Of a stretch of 11,088 nucleotides of DNA, positions 1 to 7,761 are shown one piece after another. Source of the stretch: Bacteroidales bacterium (GTDB lineage: Bacteria > Bacteroidota > Bacteroidia > Bacteroidales > VadinHA17); the NCBI GenBank assembly GCA_031285575.1, contig JAITVX010000172.1, positions 1 through 11,088 of the forward strand. Reading direction: 5' to 3'. Positions within the stretch are counted from its first letter, which is position 1. Each line of letters begins with the position of its first letter. The notes beneath the pieces were generated by a model. It had not been told where the DNA came from, made no database searches, and was given only the letters and a program-made list of their open reading frames with translations. A program made the position numbers and the translations under genes.

Positions 1-1337
1 CCGCAGTTTCCTACATACCAGTCATCATCTGCGGCATATTTACGATTGTTCCAGGCCCTCATATCTCTGTTAGGATAACCTTCCATACGCCCTTTTACTA
101 TCGGGCACCATCCCCAAGATTGATCAAGAAAATTAACCGAATCAACATAAGGCTGGTAGGCCGTTACATATAAACGAGGGTCAACAGATTTGTCTCCTCT
201 TACTTTAAGAGAATATTCCTTATATTTTAGAAAAGCTTCGTAACGAGCAGTAGAATCCGCATGTGCTGTTTTAGGCTTTGCAGCAGTATATTTACCATCT
301 ACGCCATCGTCAAACCCGTAACGTGGAATATTTTGATCGTGAACATAGTAATTGGAATACCCGTTGACTACTTCCTTACCGGTTCCGTCAAGAACCGTAA
401 GTGAAACAAAACGCTGATATATTGCTCCGGTTCCTTCGCGCCGGTCATTAGTCTGAGGATCATAAACAAAGTCAACTTCCCATATCGACTCTTTGCTGTA
501 TTCGTTACGGCCGCTAAACATGTTGCGAAAAATATCGTAGCTAACAAGCTCCTTACCGCTGTTGTCAATAATATCTTTCAAAACAGGAACAGCTTTGCCC
601 CATTGCAGTGTGTACATGTATGATTTTGCAAGAAGACTTTTAACCGCCCATTCATCAATACGGGGATTTTCTTTATTTATTTTTCCTACACCTTTAAGAA
701 CAGGAGCAGCAGCTTCCAAATCGGCGATTATCTGATTGTATATCTCTCCTTGTGTTGCTCTGCCTCTTGATGATGATACGATATCTTGAGGCAGCTCATC
801 AACCCATAAAGGAATACCCATCTTACCTTTGTCAGCTTCTGTAAGAATAGGAGATTCTCCAAACATATTGACTAACTGGAAATAGTTAAGAGCACGCAGA
901 AACTTTGCTTCAGCTTCCATTTGTGCTACACTTGTTTTTTCACTATCCAATTCTTCATACTCTCTTAACTTAATAATAAAATCATTACATTTCGCTATAT
1001 GCGAATAAAGATCTGACCACGATTCACGAAGTGCAACCAGGTTAGGATTAAGGTTGATGAGAGCGAATTCATTGAACTCGGCGCCATCATATCCGTTATC
1101 ATTACCATGATCTATCAGGGGCATCGACCTGAAATACTCGCCATAGAATCCATCACGCAACTGGCCGTACAAACTGTTCATCATCAATTCAAAACTGTGA
1201 AGATCTACAGGAAATTCACTTGGATCCAATTTACTTGGATTTTTTACATCCAGAAAATCATCACTGCATGACGATGGGAATATCAGTGCAACTGCCGTAA
1301 GCAGCGCTATAATATATTTTTTAAGTTTAAGTTTCAT
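1..1337 (-). CDS. SusD/RagB-family outer-membrane lipoprotein (C-terminus cut by window edge)
   Basis: Surface glycan-binding partner of the SusC transporter just upstream. About 445 residues are visible in one uninterrupted frame that runs off the left edge; SusD proteins usually have 500-600 residues, so the last part is missing. The start is ATG at 1335-1337, followed by a short basic stretch (MKLKLKKY), a hydrophobic segment and a lipobox ending PSSC, giving a lipidated Cys at about residue 24. The acidic C-SDDFLD that follows fits a Bacteroidota surface-export signal. Residues ~141-165 (A-KFLRALNYFQLVNMFGESP) are the hallmark of the TPR-like helical region of classical SusD (SusD-like N-terminal domain), and the helix at ~228-243 (DEWAVKSLLAKSYMYT) is also typical. 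The gap to the upstream susC is only 19 bases, so the two are almost certainly co-transcribed. The ligand cannot be told from the sequence. Confidence 0.93.
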   Translation of the reverse strand, partial: MKLKLKKYIIALLTAVALIFPSSCSDDFLDVKNPSKLDPSEFPVDLHSFELMMNSLYGQLRDGFYGEYFRSMPLIDHGNDNGYDGAEFNEFALINLNPNLVALRESWSDLYSHIAKCNDFIIKLREYEELDSEKTSVAQMEAEAKFLRALNYFQLVNMFGESPILTEADKGKMGIPLWVDELPQDIVSSSRGRATQGEIYNQIIADLEAAAPVLKGVGKINKENPRIDEWAVKSLLAKSYMYTLQWGKAVPVLKDIIDNSGKELVSYDIFRNMFSGRNEYSKESIWEVDFVYDPQTNDRREGTGAIYQRFVSLTVLDGTGKEVVNGYSNYYVHDQNIPRYGFDDGVDGKYTAAKPKTAHADSTARYEAFLKYKEYSLKVRGDKSVDPRLYVTAYQPYVDSVNFLDQSWGWCPIVKGRMEGYPNRDMRAWNNRKYAADDDWYVGNC

Positions 1338-1356
1338 AATTAAAATACTTTAATAG

Positions 1357-4300
1357 TTAAAAATCAATATTTAAACCTACTGATAAAAGCCTTGATAACG
1401 GATAGCGGCCACTGGGTAACTCAACTCCCTGGTTCATGATATTTCTGTCCCATGGAGCAACAATAGGTGTTAAGCCTTTGTATTTAGTCAGAATAAAGAG
1501 ATTTTCTCCACTGAGGGTCAATTTTGCATTGTCTATATTCAACATGGATGTAACACTTTTAGGAAATGTAAATCCTATCGATAAAGTCTTGAGTTGAATG
1601 TAGGAACCGTCCTGAACGTGATAATCTGACATTAATCTCCAATTTCCGTTATTATCAGGACGCGACACTGTGGCATTACGGGGAATATCAGTTAAACCGT
1701 TACTGCCGAAGAAAGAGGCGTCAAATATTTTCGGTGATGAAGTATAGTCGCTCTGGAAGTTATACTCATAGCTTTCAGTAACATTATAAATATCGTTTCC
1801 AAGGGTACCGCTGAAAACAGCTCTTATGTCTATCATTTTTTTCCATGTTGCACCAAGCGTTAAACCATAAGTAAGCTTAGGCCATGGATTACCTATATAA
1901 ACATAGTCGGCGGTAGTGATTCTGTTATCGCCGTTCTGGTCAACGTAACCCAAATCGCCTATAGCCGGATCATGCTGAACAGCGCTTGTATTTACTCTTG
2001 GACCTGCATCGGCATCAGCTTGAGTTTGATAAATACCTGTTGTTTGTAAGCCATAGAATTGTCCTAACGGCTGGCCAGGTTCTGATCTGTTAGGATAAAT
2101 GTTGCCGTAAAAACCTGCTCCCGACTCACCGCCGCCGGATGTGGTGTTACTGCCAATAAACAGCCTGTCTATTTCATCGCTGAGAGATATGAGTTTATTT
2201 TTGTTATGACCAAGATTAACTCCAACACTCACTTCCATATCGCGGGCAACATTGTTTTTGAATTCTACGAATAATTCCCAACCCTTATTACTCATCTGGC
2301 CAACATTAGCCTGAACAGTTGATACACCGCTCTGAAGCGTTCCCATACCTGATGAAAGAGCAATAGGAATATTGTAGAGCATATCTTTGGTTTGACGTGA
2401 ATAGTAGTCAAAGTTAAATGACAGCACACCTTTCCATAAAACTCCATCCAGACCGAAGTTTGTAGTAGCAACAGATTCCCACCTGATTTCCGGATTTGCC
2501 AGCTGACTGGCCAACCGGATACCTGATATTTTACCGTCGCCCCAGTCCTGCGCCCATCCTGCTTCATAGAATGAAGAATAAGCAAAGTCGGTTCCTATGG
2601 CATTACCAAGCATACCGTAACCTGCTCTTAATTTCAATAATTCTACTACTGAAGAAAATTGCTGCATGAAATTTTCACGCGACATAACCCAGCCTAATGA
2701 TGCGCCTGGAAATACGCCATATTTGTAGTCGGAAGCGAATTTTGAACCGTAACCGTCGCGTCTGATATTTCCTGTGAACAGGTATTTGCTGTTATATGTA
2801 TATTCAATCCTGCCAAACTGAGAAAGGATGCGATCATCAATACCATTGACAAGGAAATTTCCTACTGTGTTAGTTGCACTTTCAACAAGATCGGAATGCT
2901 GAGCCTCGGGAACAAGCGTTATTGAGTTTCGATATCTTGCTTCAGCTTTATCCAATTTTCTGGCTTCGTAACCAGCCAAAGCAGAAATGTTATGATTGCC
3001 GAATACTTTGTTGTAGTTTAACGTGTAGGTTGCAATATAATCCTGCCTTTTGAGCTGATGCTCATCAAGTGAAGGTAAGCCTGTAAAAGCGCCATTACTG
3101 TATGGATATACATAATTATAACGATCGTCATGATCAATAGTTGTAGAGCCAAAAACACTTGCCTTAAGCCCGTCAATAATTTCATACGACAAGGTTCCAT
3201 TCAGATTTAAAGAATAATCCTTATTAATATCATTTCTGTCTATAAGTTGTTGAACTTTGTTGTTGCCCTGAAATCCTTTGGTAACTTTTGCAAAGCCTCT
3301 ATTATCGATAGCAGCTGCATCGTAAACAGCCATAGTAGGCCGTTGTCGAAACGCTGCGTTCATAACTCCGCCTGTAGGATCTGCTTCTCCTGCTTTAAAA
3401 AAGAGCCCCTGGCTGAATTTCAGTCTTTTTGTTATTTGATGGTCGGTATTTATTCTCAATGTATATCTCTTAATGAAATTATCTATAGCAACACCATCAA
3501 CTCTATTATAGTTTCCTGATATAAAGTATGATGAAACGTTATTACCTCCGGTTAAGGATATACCGTAATTTTGATCCTTTCCTGTGCGAAGTATTTCATC
3601 AAACCAGTTAACATCAGGCAAACTGCTCCACCCGCTTTCAGGCCCGTGCCAGTCCATAACATCAGTTCCAAAGGCTCTTCTTGCTTCCAGGAACTGATCT
3701 CTGTTCATAACATCGGGGAGATATAATGCATTACGGATACCAAAAGAAGCGTTTGCCCTGATTTTCAGAGGAGACTGTGTCCCACGTTTTGTAGTAACGA
3801 GAATAACTCCTCCTGCAGCTTTTGCACCATAAATAGCAGCTGCCGATGCATCTTTCAACACACTCACCGACTCAATATCGTCAGGATTGAATTTGTATCC
3901 CATGTCGTCCATAGGCACACCATCAACAACATACAGGGGATTACCACCGTTTACAGAAACAGGCCCACGGAGATAGATATTGGATAATGCACCGGGTTCA
4001 CCACTCTGCGCTAAAACCAATGCTCCTGATATACTGGCCTGCATGGCATCAACAACGTTTGTTGACGCGGAAAATGACTGAAGCTGATCTGTATTAACCG
4101 TAGAAATAGAACCGGTAACAGAACTTTTTACTGTTGTGCCGTAACCAACTACTACAATTTCATCAAGACCTATTGCCTCTTCCTCAAGAGTAATATTGAT
4201 AGTCGTCTGGTTTCCAATAGGTACAGTCTGAGCTATCATACCTATAAAAGAAAAAGAAAGGGATGTAGAACCTGCAGGAACCGGAAGACTGTATCTGCCA

Positions 4301-4752
4301 TCCATATCGGTCATTGTTCCCACTGTTGTGCCAACAACAACTACATTTACACCAGGGAGGGAATTGCCAGAAGCATCTCTAACAACTCCGGAAACAGTCC
4401 GCTGCTGTACTGCTACGTTATTGGTTTTTAAATCAACTTCCGAATCAACTTTTGACAATATTATATGATTATTATCTATTTCGTAGGTGATATCTGTTTT
4501 GTTGAGTGCTTCTTTCAGATAGCTCTCAATATCATTAGTGTTTTTGCTAAATCTTATTTCCTTTTTGGCATCGATGTCTGCGTTACCATAAACAATCAAA
4601 AAGTCTGATTGTTTTTCTATTTCATTAAAAAACTGACCTACAGATAAACTCTCAGACTCAAATTGTATTTTTTGAGCGGATATGTCTATTGCGTAAGCCA
4701 AAATTATAAATACAGGAAACAGTACTCGTAAGTATTTTTTTAGTTTTTTCAT
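1357..4752 (-). CDS. SusC/RagA-family TonB-dependent transporter with N-terminal STN domain
   Basis: Outer-membrane 22-strand barrel that imports ligands captured by its SusD lid, powered by TonB-ExbBD. It is complete at 1131 residues. Order of parts: signal peptide (residues ~1-27, basic start, hydrophobic core, cleavage near ISAQ); STN (secretin/TonB short N-terminal) domain ~28-101; linker; carboxypeptidase-regulatory-like beta-sandwich ~119-190 (VSGVVRDASGNSLPGVNVVV, TDMDGRYSL); TonB box DEIVVVGYGT ~197-206; plug ~210-323 with NPLYVVDGVP and LKDASAAAIYGAKAAGGVIL; then the barrel, ending in a terminal Phe (VGLNIDF) as expected for BAM-dependent insertion. The STN domain marks the subset of SusC proteins that signal to a FecR-like anti-sigma factor, so ligand-induced control of this or a linked operon is inferred; no such regulator is in view. 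It is preceded by a 162-base gap and followed after 19 bases by its susD partner. Confidence 0.95.
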   Translation of the reverse strand: MKKLKKYLRVLFPVFIILAYAIDISAQKIQFESESLSVGQFFNEIEKQSDFLIVYGNADIDAKKEIRFSKNTNDIESYLKEALNKTDITYEIDNNHIILSKVDSEVDLKTNNVAVQQRTVSGVVRDASGNSLPGVNVVVVGTTVGTMTDMDGRYSLPVPAGSTSLSFSFIGMIAQTVPIGNQTTINITLEEEAIGLDEIVVVGYGTTVKSSVTGSISTVNTDQLQSFSASTNVVDAMQASISGALVLAQSGEPGALSNIYLRGPVSVNGGNPLYVVDGVPMDDMGYKFNPDDIESVSVLKDASAAAIYGAKAAGGVILVTTKRGTQSPLKIRANASFGIRNALYLPDVMNRDQFLEARRAFGTDVMDWHGPESGWSSLPDVNWFDEILRTGKDQNYGISLTGGNNVSSYFISGNYNRVDGVAIDNFIKRYTLRINTDHQITKRLKFSQGLFFKAGEADPTGGVMNAAFRQRPTMAVYDAAAIDNRGFAKVTKGFQGNNKVQQLIDRNDINKDYSLNLNGTLSYEIIDGLKASVFGSTTIDHDDRYNYVYPYSNGAFTGLPSLDEHQLKRQDYIATYTLNYNKVFGNHNISALAGYEARKLDKAEARYRNSITLVPEAQHSDLVESATNTVGNFLVNGIDDRILSQFGRIEYTYNSKYLFTGNIRRDGYGSKFASDYKYGVFPGASLGWVMSRENFMQQFSSVVELLKLRAGYGMLGNAIGTDFAYSSFYEAGWAQDWGDGKISGIRLASQLANPEIRWESVATTNFGLDGVLWKGVLSFNFDYYSRQTKDMLYNIPIALSSGMGTLQSGVSTVQANVGQMSNKGWELFVEFKNNVARDMEVSVGVNLGHNKNKLISLSDEIDRLFIGSNTTSGGGESGAGFYGNIYPNRSEPGQPLGQFYGLQTTGIYQTQADADAGPRVNTSAVQHDPAIGDLGYVDQNGDNRITTADYVYIGNPWPKLTYGLTLGATWKKMIDIRAVFSGTLGNDIYNVTESYEYNFQSDYTSSPKIFDASFFGSNGLTDIPRNATVSRPDNNGNWRLMSDYHVQDGSYIQLKTLSIGFTFPKSVTSMLNIDNAKLTLSGENLFILTKYKGLTPIVAPWDRNIMNQGVELPSGRYPLSRLLSVGLNIDF

Positions 4753-4914
4753 AATTTAAAATTGTTGTTAGTAAATACTGTATTGATTAAGTGTTTGTAG
4801 ATTATCTTCTACGTAAAGTTTTTGTGTTTCATAGGCAAGTAGTTTTTTAGATTAAATGTAATAATTATTGGTTATTTATGGCACTGATAACAGTACCGTT
4901 GTTACGACGGGGTA
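4753..4914 (-). promoter_or_regulatory. 162-base leader of the STN-type susC; likely site of separate transcription start
   Basis: This is the longest non-coding stretch in the window and lies in front of the second susC-susD pair, so a promoter here is plausible. No match to the Bacteroides -33 TTTG / -7 TAnnTTTG consensus was found on the transcribed strand, which would be expected if an ECF sigma factor drives it. It contains the stem-loop at 4880-4897 and a second small perfect hairpin (GTAGA/TCTAC, 4797-4812) about 44 bases before the start codon. The bases directly before the ATG are A/T-rich with no Shine-Dalgarno sequence, as usual in this phylum. Confidence 0.35.
4880..4897 (-). other. 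Stem-loop just after the mandelate racemase-like gene, possible weak terminator
   Basis: Seven-base arms (4880-4886 and 4891-4897; GGTACTG and CAGTGCC on the transcribed strand) close a TTAT tetraloop with one U-G wobble, starting 17 bases after the stop codon. The following sequence is AT-rich but has no U-run. Its position right behind the gene and before a 162-base gap fits a 3'-end or attenuation element, but the stem is short. Confidence 0.3.
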
Positions 4915-6255
4915 TTAATCGAAAAATGTGTTGTCTTCTGCGGACAGGTATTGCTTGGCAGCTTTAACATTGAAGTTCACTCCCAACCCCGGCCTGTCCC
5001 ATACTTCAATAAGCCCGTCTTTTACTATTGGATCGGGAAGCCCTTCGATTATTTCATACCACCATTTTTCAGTTGGGGCAGGATATTCAAAAGCAATGTA
5101 GTTTTCGGGCATTGCCGCTCCTGACATTACATGTGCGGCTAATCCGATGAGCCCGTCAAAAACGCCATGCGGAGCCATTTGAATACCATGCAGATCGGCA
5201 AATTCGGCTATCCATTTTATTTCGGCTATTCCTCCGACATCTTCAGGGTCTGGCCCTACTACCCTTACTGCATTTTTCTCGATAAGTTCCCTGAAATTCT
5301 GACGAAGATAAATCTGTTCACCGGTATGTATCGGCACAGAAGTGCTTCTTGTCAGTTCAAGGTAATCGTCTGCCATGACGTATGGGGTATAGTCGCCTGT
5401 CAGAAGGTCTTCCAACCAAAGCAAATTGAAAGGTTCAAGTGCATTTGCAAGCCTGATAGCGTCGCCGAGCAGGTTTCCCGGACCACAGTCAAGTGCAAGG
5501 CCTACCTTATCTCCTAATCCTTCCTTTATTGCGGCCACCCGTTCAACTATCAGTTTAAGCCCATATTCTGTCATAGGGCCGCGTCTGCCAACATCTTTTG
5601 TACTTTGCGACCGGGTTGTGTTGCCATAATAAAAACCTGGTGTATTTGCATAACCGCCATGGAACCCTACTGCGGTTTTGACAATTGTAAAACCCTGTTC
5701 AAGATTTTTTATTTTAACTGCCCAATCATAAAAATCTTTTGCCGTATCGCCTGTTCTTTGCACTCTCACAGCTCCGTTGTAACAGCGAACATGGTCGCGT
5801 ATTTTACCTCCCATAAGTTTATATACTGGCAGGTTGGCAGCTTTCCCGGCAATATCCCACAGAGCAAATTCAATAGCACTGACAGCCGCTCCCCATGGTT
5901 TGAAACTTCCCATCCGGCGAATTTTCATAAGACATCTCTCAACATTTGTCGGGTCTTCGCCAATAAGGTAGTCTTTGTAAAAAAGAATATGAGGCTTCAG
6001 GTACGGTTTTGTAGTTTCAACCTGTCCATAGCCGCTTATGCCTGCGTCGGTAACAATTCTTACAACCGGACTGTTACTTATTACAGCAACCTTAATATCT
6101 GTAATTTTTATTTTTGCATTTTGTGGCGGTTTCGATAAAGGCAATCCGTTGTTATCATTTTGCCCCATGGAGCCTGCTCCCAAAAAACCTGCTCCCAATC
6201 CGCCTATGGAGGCGGTTTTGATAAAATCCCTGCGATTACTTTCCAAATTTTTCAT
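4915..6255 (-). CDS. Tat-exported enolase-superfamily enzyme, mandelate racemase-like (probable acid-sugar dehydratase)
   Basis: 446 residues. A twin-arginine motif (SNRRDFIKTA, R8-R9) followed by a weakly hydrophobic Gly/Ala-rich segment to ~30 predicts folded export by Tat; no clear AxA cleavage site is seen. The N-terminal capping domain spans ~47-150 (AAVSAIEFALWDIAGKAANLPVYKLMGGK is family-typical) and the (beta/alpha)7beta-barrel follows. Metal ligands by spacing against mandelate racemase: D256 (LALDCG), E282 (LWLED), E313 (HTGEQ). A His-Asp dyad is present: D336 (GPDPEDVGG) and H363 (MAPHG), 27 residues apart as in mandelate racemase (D270/H297). On the second barrel strand K193 is kept (IVKTAVGF) but the second Lys of the racemase K-x-K is Ala195. 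There is a roughly 30-residue insertion after that strand (about 198-228). Abstraction of an alpha proton from a sugar acid with loss of water is inferred; racemisation is unlikely. Substrate unknown; a galactonate/galactarate-type dehydratase or a cycloisomerase are alternatives. Confidence 0.88.
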   Translation of the reverse strand: MKNLESNRRDFIKTASIGGLGAGFLGAGSMGQNDNNGLPLSKPPQNAKIKITDIKVAVISNSPVVRIVTDAGISGYGQVETTKPYLKPHILFYKDYLIGEDPTNVERCLMKIRRMGSFKPWGAAVSAIEFALWDIAGKAANLPVYKLMGGKIRDHVRCYNGAVRVQRTGDTAKDFYDWAVKIKNLEQGFTIVKTAVGFHGGYANTPGFYYGNTTRSQSTKDVGRRGPMTEYGLKLIVERVAAIKEGLGDKVGLALDCGPGNLLGDAIRLANALEPFNLLWLEDLLTGDYTPYVMADDYLELTRSTSVPIHTGEQIYLRQNFRELIEKNAVRVVGPDPEDVGGIAEIKWIAEFADLHGIQMAPHGVFDGLIGLAAHVMSGAAMPENYIAFEYPAPTEKWWYEIIEGLPDPIVKDGLIEVWDRPGLGVNFNVKAAKQYLSAEDNTFFD

Positions 6256-6296
6256 TTTATAACATTTTTATGAGAATTTTTAATCCTTTTGGGAAA

Positions 6297-6327
6297 GGCA
6301 ACGCAACCTGAAGCAAGTTGCATTGCC
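6297..6327 (-). other. Intercistronic stem-loop between the two enolase-superfamily genes
   Basis: In the 123-base gap, 11-base arms (6297-6307 and 6317-6327) pair with one G-U wobble around a 9-base loop; on the transcribed strand the arms read GGCAATGCAAC and GTTGCGTTGCC. The stem begins about 52 bases after the ManD-like stop. A short competing hairpin (CCTTT/AAAGG) overlaps its 3' side. No U-run follows directly (TTTCCC does), so it is not a textbook intrinsic terminator; it may be an attenuator, processing site or 3'-end stabiliser that lowers expression of the downstream gene relative to the susCD block. Seen: the pairing. Inferred: the role. Confidence 0.45.
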
Positions 6328-6373
6328 CGTAATACTTACATCAAATAAATCCCATGCGAATATATCCTGTATA

Positions 6374-6389
6374 TGGTCTTATGGTCTTA
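6374..6389. repeat. 8-bp tandem duplication spanning the stop codon of the ManD-like gene
   Basis: TGGTCTTA occurs twice in direct succession. On the coding strand this reads ATAAGACC twice, and the second copy supplies the TAA stop after ..IIRP. With only one copy the frame would continue ten more codons (YTGYIRMGFI) to a TGA. It may be a slippage duplication that set the present C-terminus, though DGT..RP is a normal-looking family ending. Confidence 0.6.
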
Positions 6390-7743
6390 TTATTGTTCCG
6401 TCTCTTTTGCGCACTGTCCAGTTTCCTGCATTATTATTAATAGGATACTTGGCGGCCATTTTTTCATCTATGTCGATACCAAGTCCAGGTTTGTCATTAA
6501 CAATAATATAACCGTTTTCTTTAGTGCAGCACCCAGGGAACAATTCGCGAAGATAATCAGAGAATACACCGCCACCTTCCTGAAGTCCAAAACTCCAAGT
6601 AGCCAAGTCCATGTGAGCTTGGGCAGAGTGTCCTACCGGCGATACGTCGCCAGGACCATGCCATATTGTTCTAACATTAAACCACTCTCCAAGTCTTGCA
6701 ACTTTCATTGCAGGAGTAATTCCGCCTATCTGGGAAATATGTATTCTGATATAGTCGAAATAATGGTTTACCATCGGATCGATGAACTCATTAACATTAT
6801 TGAACAGTTCACCCATGGCAAATGGGACAATAGTGCTTTGACGCAGTTGTTTCCACCAATGAGTATTTTCCGGCGATAACGGATCTTCGATAAAGAATGG
6901 TCTGTACTGTTCAAGTTGCCTGCACAGATAAATTACATCCATAGGCTGGCAGCGTTCGTGTATATCATGTAAAAGTTCTATTTCATCGCCACATTTCTTC
7001 CTTACACCTTCAAATAGTTTCGGAACAGCTTTCAGATATGCATACTCATCCATATACTGATCTCTCGGTAATCCAAAGTTGGCTTTTTTGAAATCAGGAT
7101 CGCTCCCGAGTGTACCAACTCCACCATAACCACCAACCTGAATCCTGACATGCCTTTGGCCTGCTTCCATTTGCTGCAAAACCCTGTCAGCCGCTTCTTC
7201 CGGTGTTGCTCCACTTACACTGGTGTAGGTATCAACTGCGAAACGGCATTTGCCGCCTAAAAGCTGGTACACCGGCATGTTTGCGCGTTTACCCTTTATA
7301 TCCCACAACGCCTGGTCAAGACCGCTGATAGCATTATTCAATACAGGCCCGTTGCGCCAGTATGAACTGACATAAAATGACTGCCACATGTCTTCAATGT
7401 TATCAGCGTCTCTGCCAATGCAAAAATCGGGCATGTAGCTGTTAATGGCTGTTACAACGGCCTCGGCTCGCTGTGTGTAAGTCGCGCAGCCTAAACCGTA
7501 TAACCCCGGTTCGGTCGTTTCTACCTTAACAACTACCAGATTTGATCCCCTGCCTTCAGCAGTTGACTTTACCCCTATTGCCTTGACACTTTTGATTTTA
7601 ATCGGTGCCATAGCTTGGGCATAACTTGGAGCTTCGTAAGGTGTAGCTGCAAAAATATTTTTACCAGATAAGCCAACAGCGCCTGCTGTTACTCCTGCAG
7701 TTTTTAAGAAACTGCGACGATTTGTTGTATTTCTATTTGTCAT
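6379..7743 (-). CDS. Tat-exported enolase-superfamily dehydratase, mannonate dehydratase (ManD/RspA) subgroup
   Basis: 454 residues. The twin-arginine signal NRRSFLKTAG (R9-R10) with a hydrophobic Ala/Gly segment to about residue 33 (NIFAAT possible cleavage) predicts Tat export. The enzyme body matches the ManD subgroup closely: R200 in VRIQVGG, D260 and H262 (LLHDIHER), E286 (FFIEDP-SPE), E312 (AMGELF), R333 (DYIRIH), H362 and D366 (WHGPGDVSPVGH), E389 (FGLQE), and the C-terminal GLGIDIDEKMAAKYP and RDGTIIRP. D260-E286-E312 keep the 26/26 spacing of the Mg2+ ligands. ManD enzymes dehydrate D-mannonate, and some D-gluconate, to 2-keto-3-deoxygluconate. The residue after the active-site H-G is Pro, not the Ala of efficient mannonate dehydratases, so the true substrate may be another acid sugar. 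It starts 18 bases after the upstream susD stop, so it probably belongs to the susC-susD operon. An 8-bp tandem duplication overlaps its stop codon. Confidence 0.92.
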   Translation of the reverse strand: MTNRNTTNRRSFLKTAGVTAGAVGLSGKNIFAATPYEAPSYAQAMAPIKIKSVKAIGVKSTAEGRGSNLVVVKVETTEPGLYGLGCATYTQRAEAVVTAINSYMPDFCIGRDADNIEDMWQSFYVSSYWRNGPVLNNAISGLDQALWDIKGKRANMPVYQLLGGKCRFAVDTYTSVSGATPEEAADRVLQQMEAGQRHVRIQVGGYGGVGTLGSDPDFKKANFGLPRDQYMDEYAYLKAVPKLFEGVRKKCGDEIELLHDIHERCQPMDVIYLCRQLEQYRPFFIEDPLSPENTHWWKQLRQSTIVPFAMGELFNNVNEFIDPMVNHYFDYIRIHISQIGGITPAMKVARLGEWFNVRTIWHGPGDVSPVGHSAQAHMDLATWSFGLQEGGGVFSDYLRELFPGCCTKENGYIIVNDKPGLGIDIDEKMAAKYPINNNAGNWTVRKRDGTIIRP

Positions 7744-7761
7744 ATATAATTAATTAGTTAT

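Noticed and set aside
368..568. Short minus-strand frame that looks like the only gene at the left end.
   Set aside because: The true reading frame here is the SusD gene starting at 1337, which runs uninterrupted off the left edge; this frame is an overlap in another register.
5605..6138. Open frame of 177 codons on the + strand.
   Set aside because: It lies wholly antisense to the mandelate racemase-like gene, has a Cys/Ser/Phe-rich composition without recognisable domains, and is explained by the codon pattern of the real gene.
6373..6879. Open frame of 168 codons on the + strand.
   Set aside because: Antisense to the well-conserved 3' half of the ManD-like gene; no domain, no sensible start context.
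7744..7761. AT-rich partly palindromic sequence (AATTAATT) before the ManD-like start.
   Set aside because: Considered as an operator, but an 18-base A/T-rich intercistronic spacer is ordinary in this phylum and the palindrome is too short and low in complexity.
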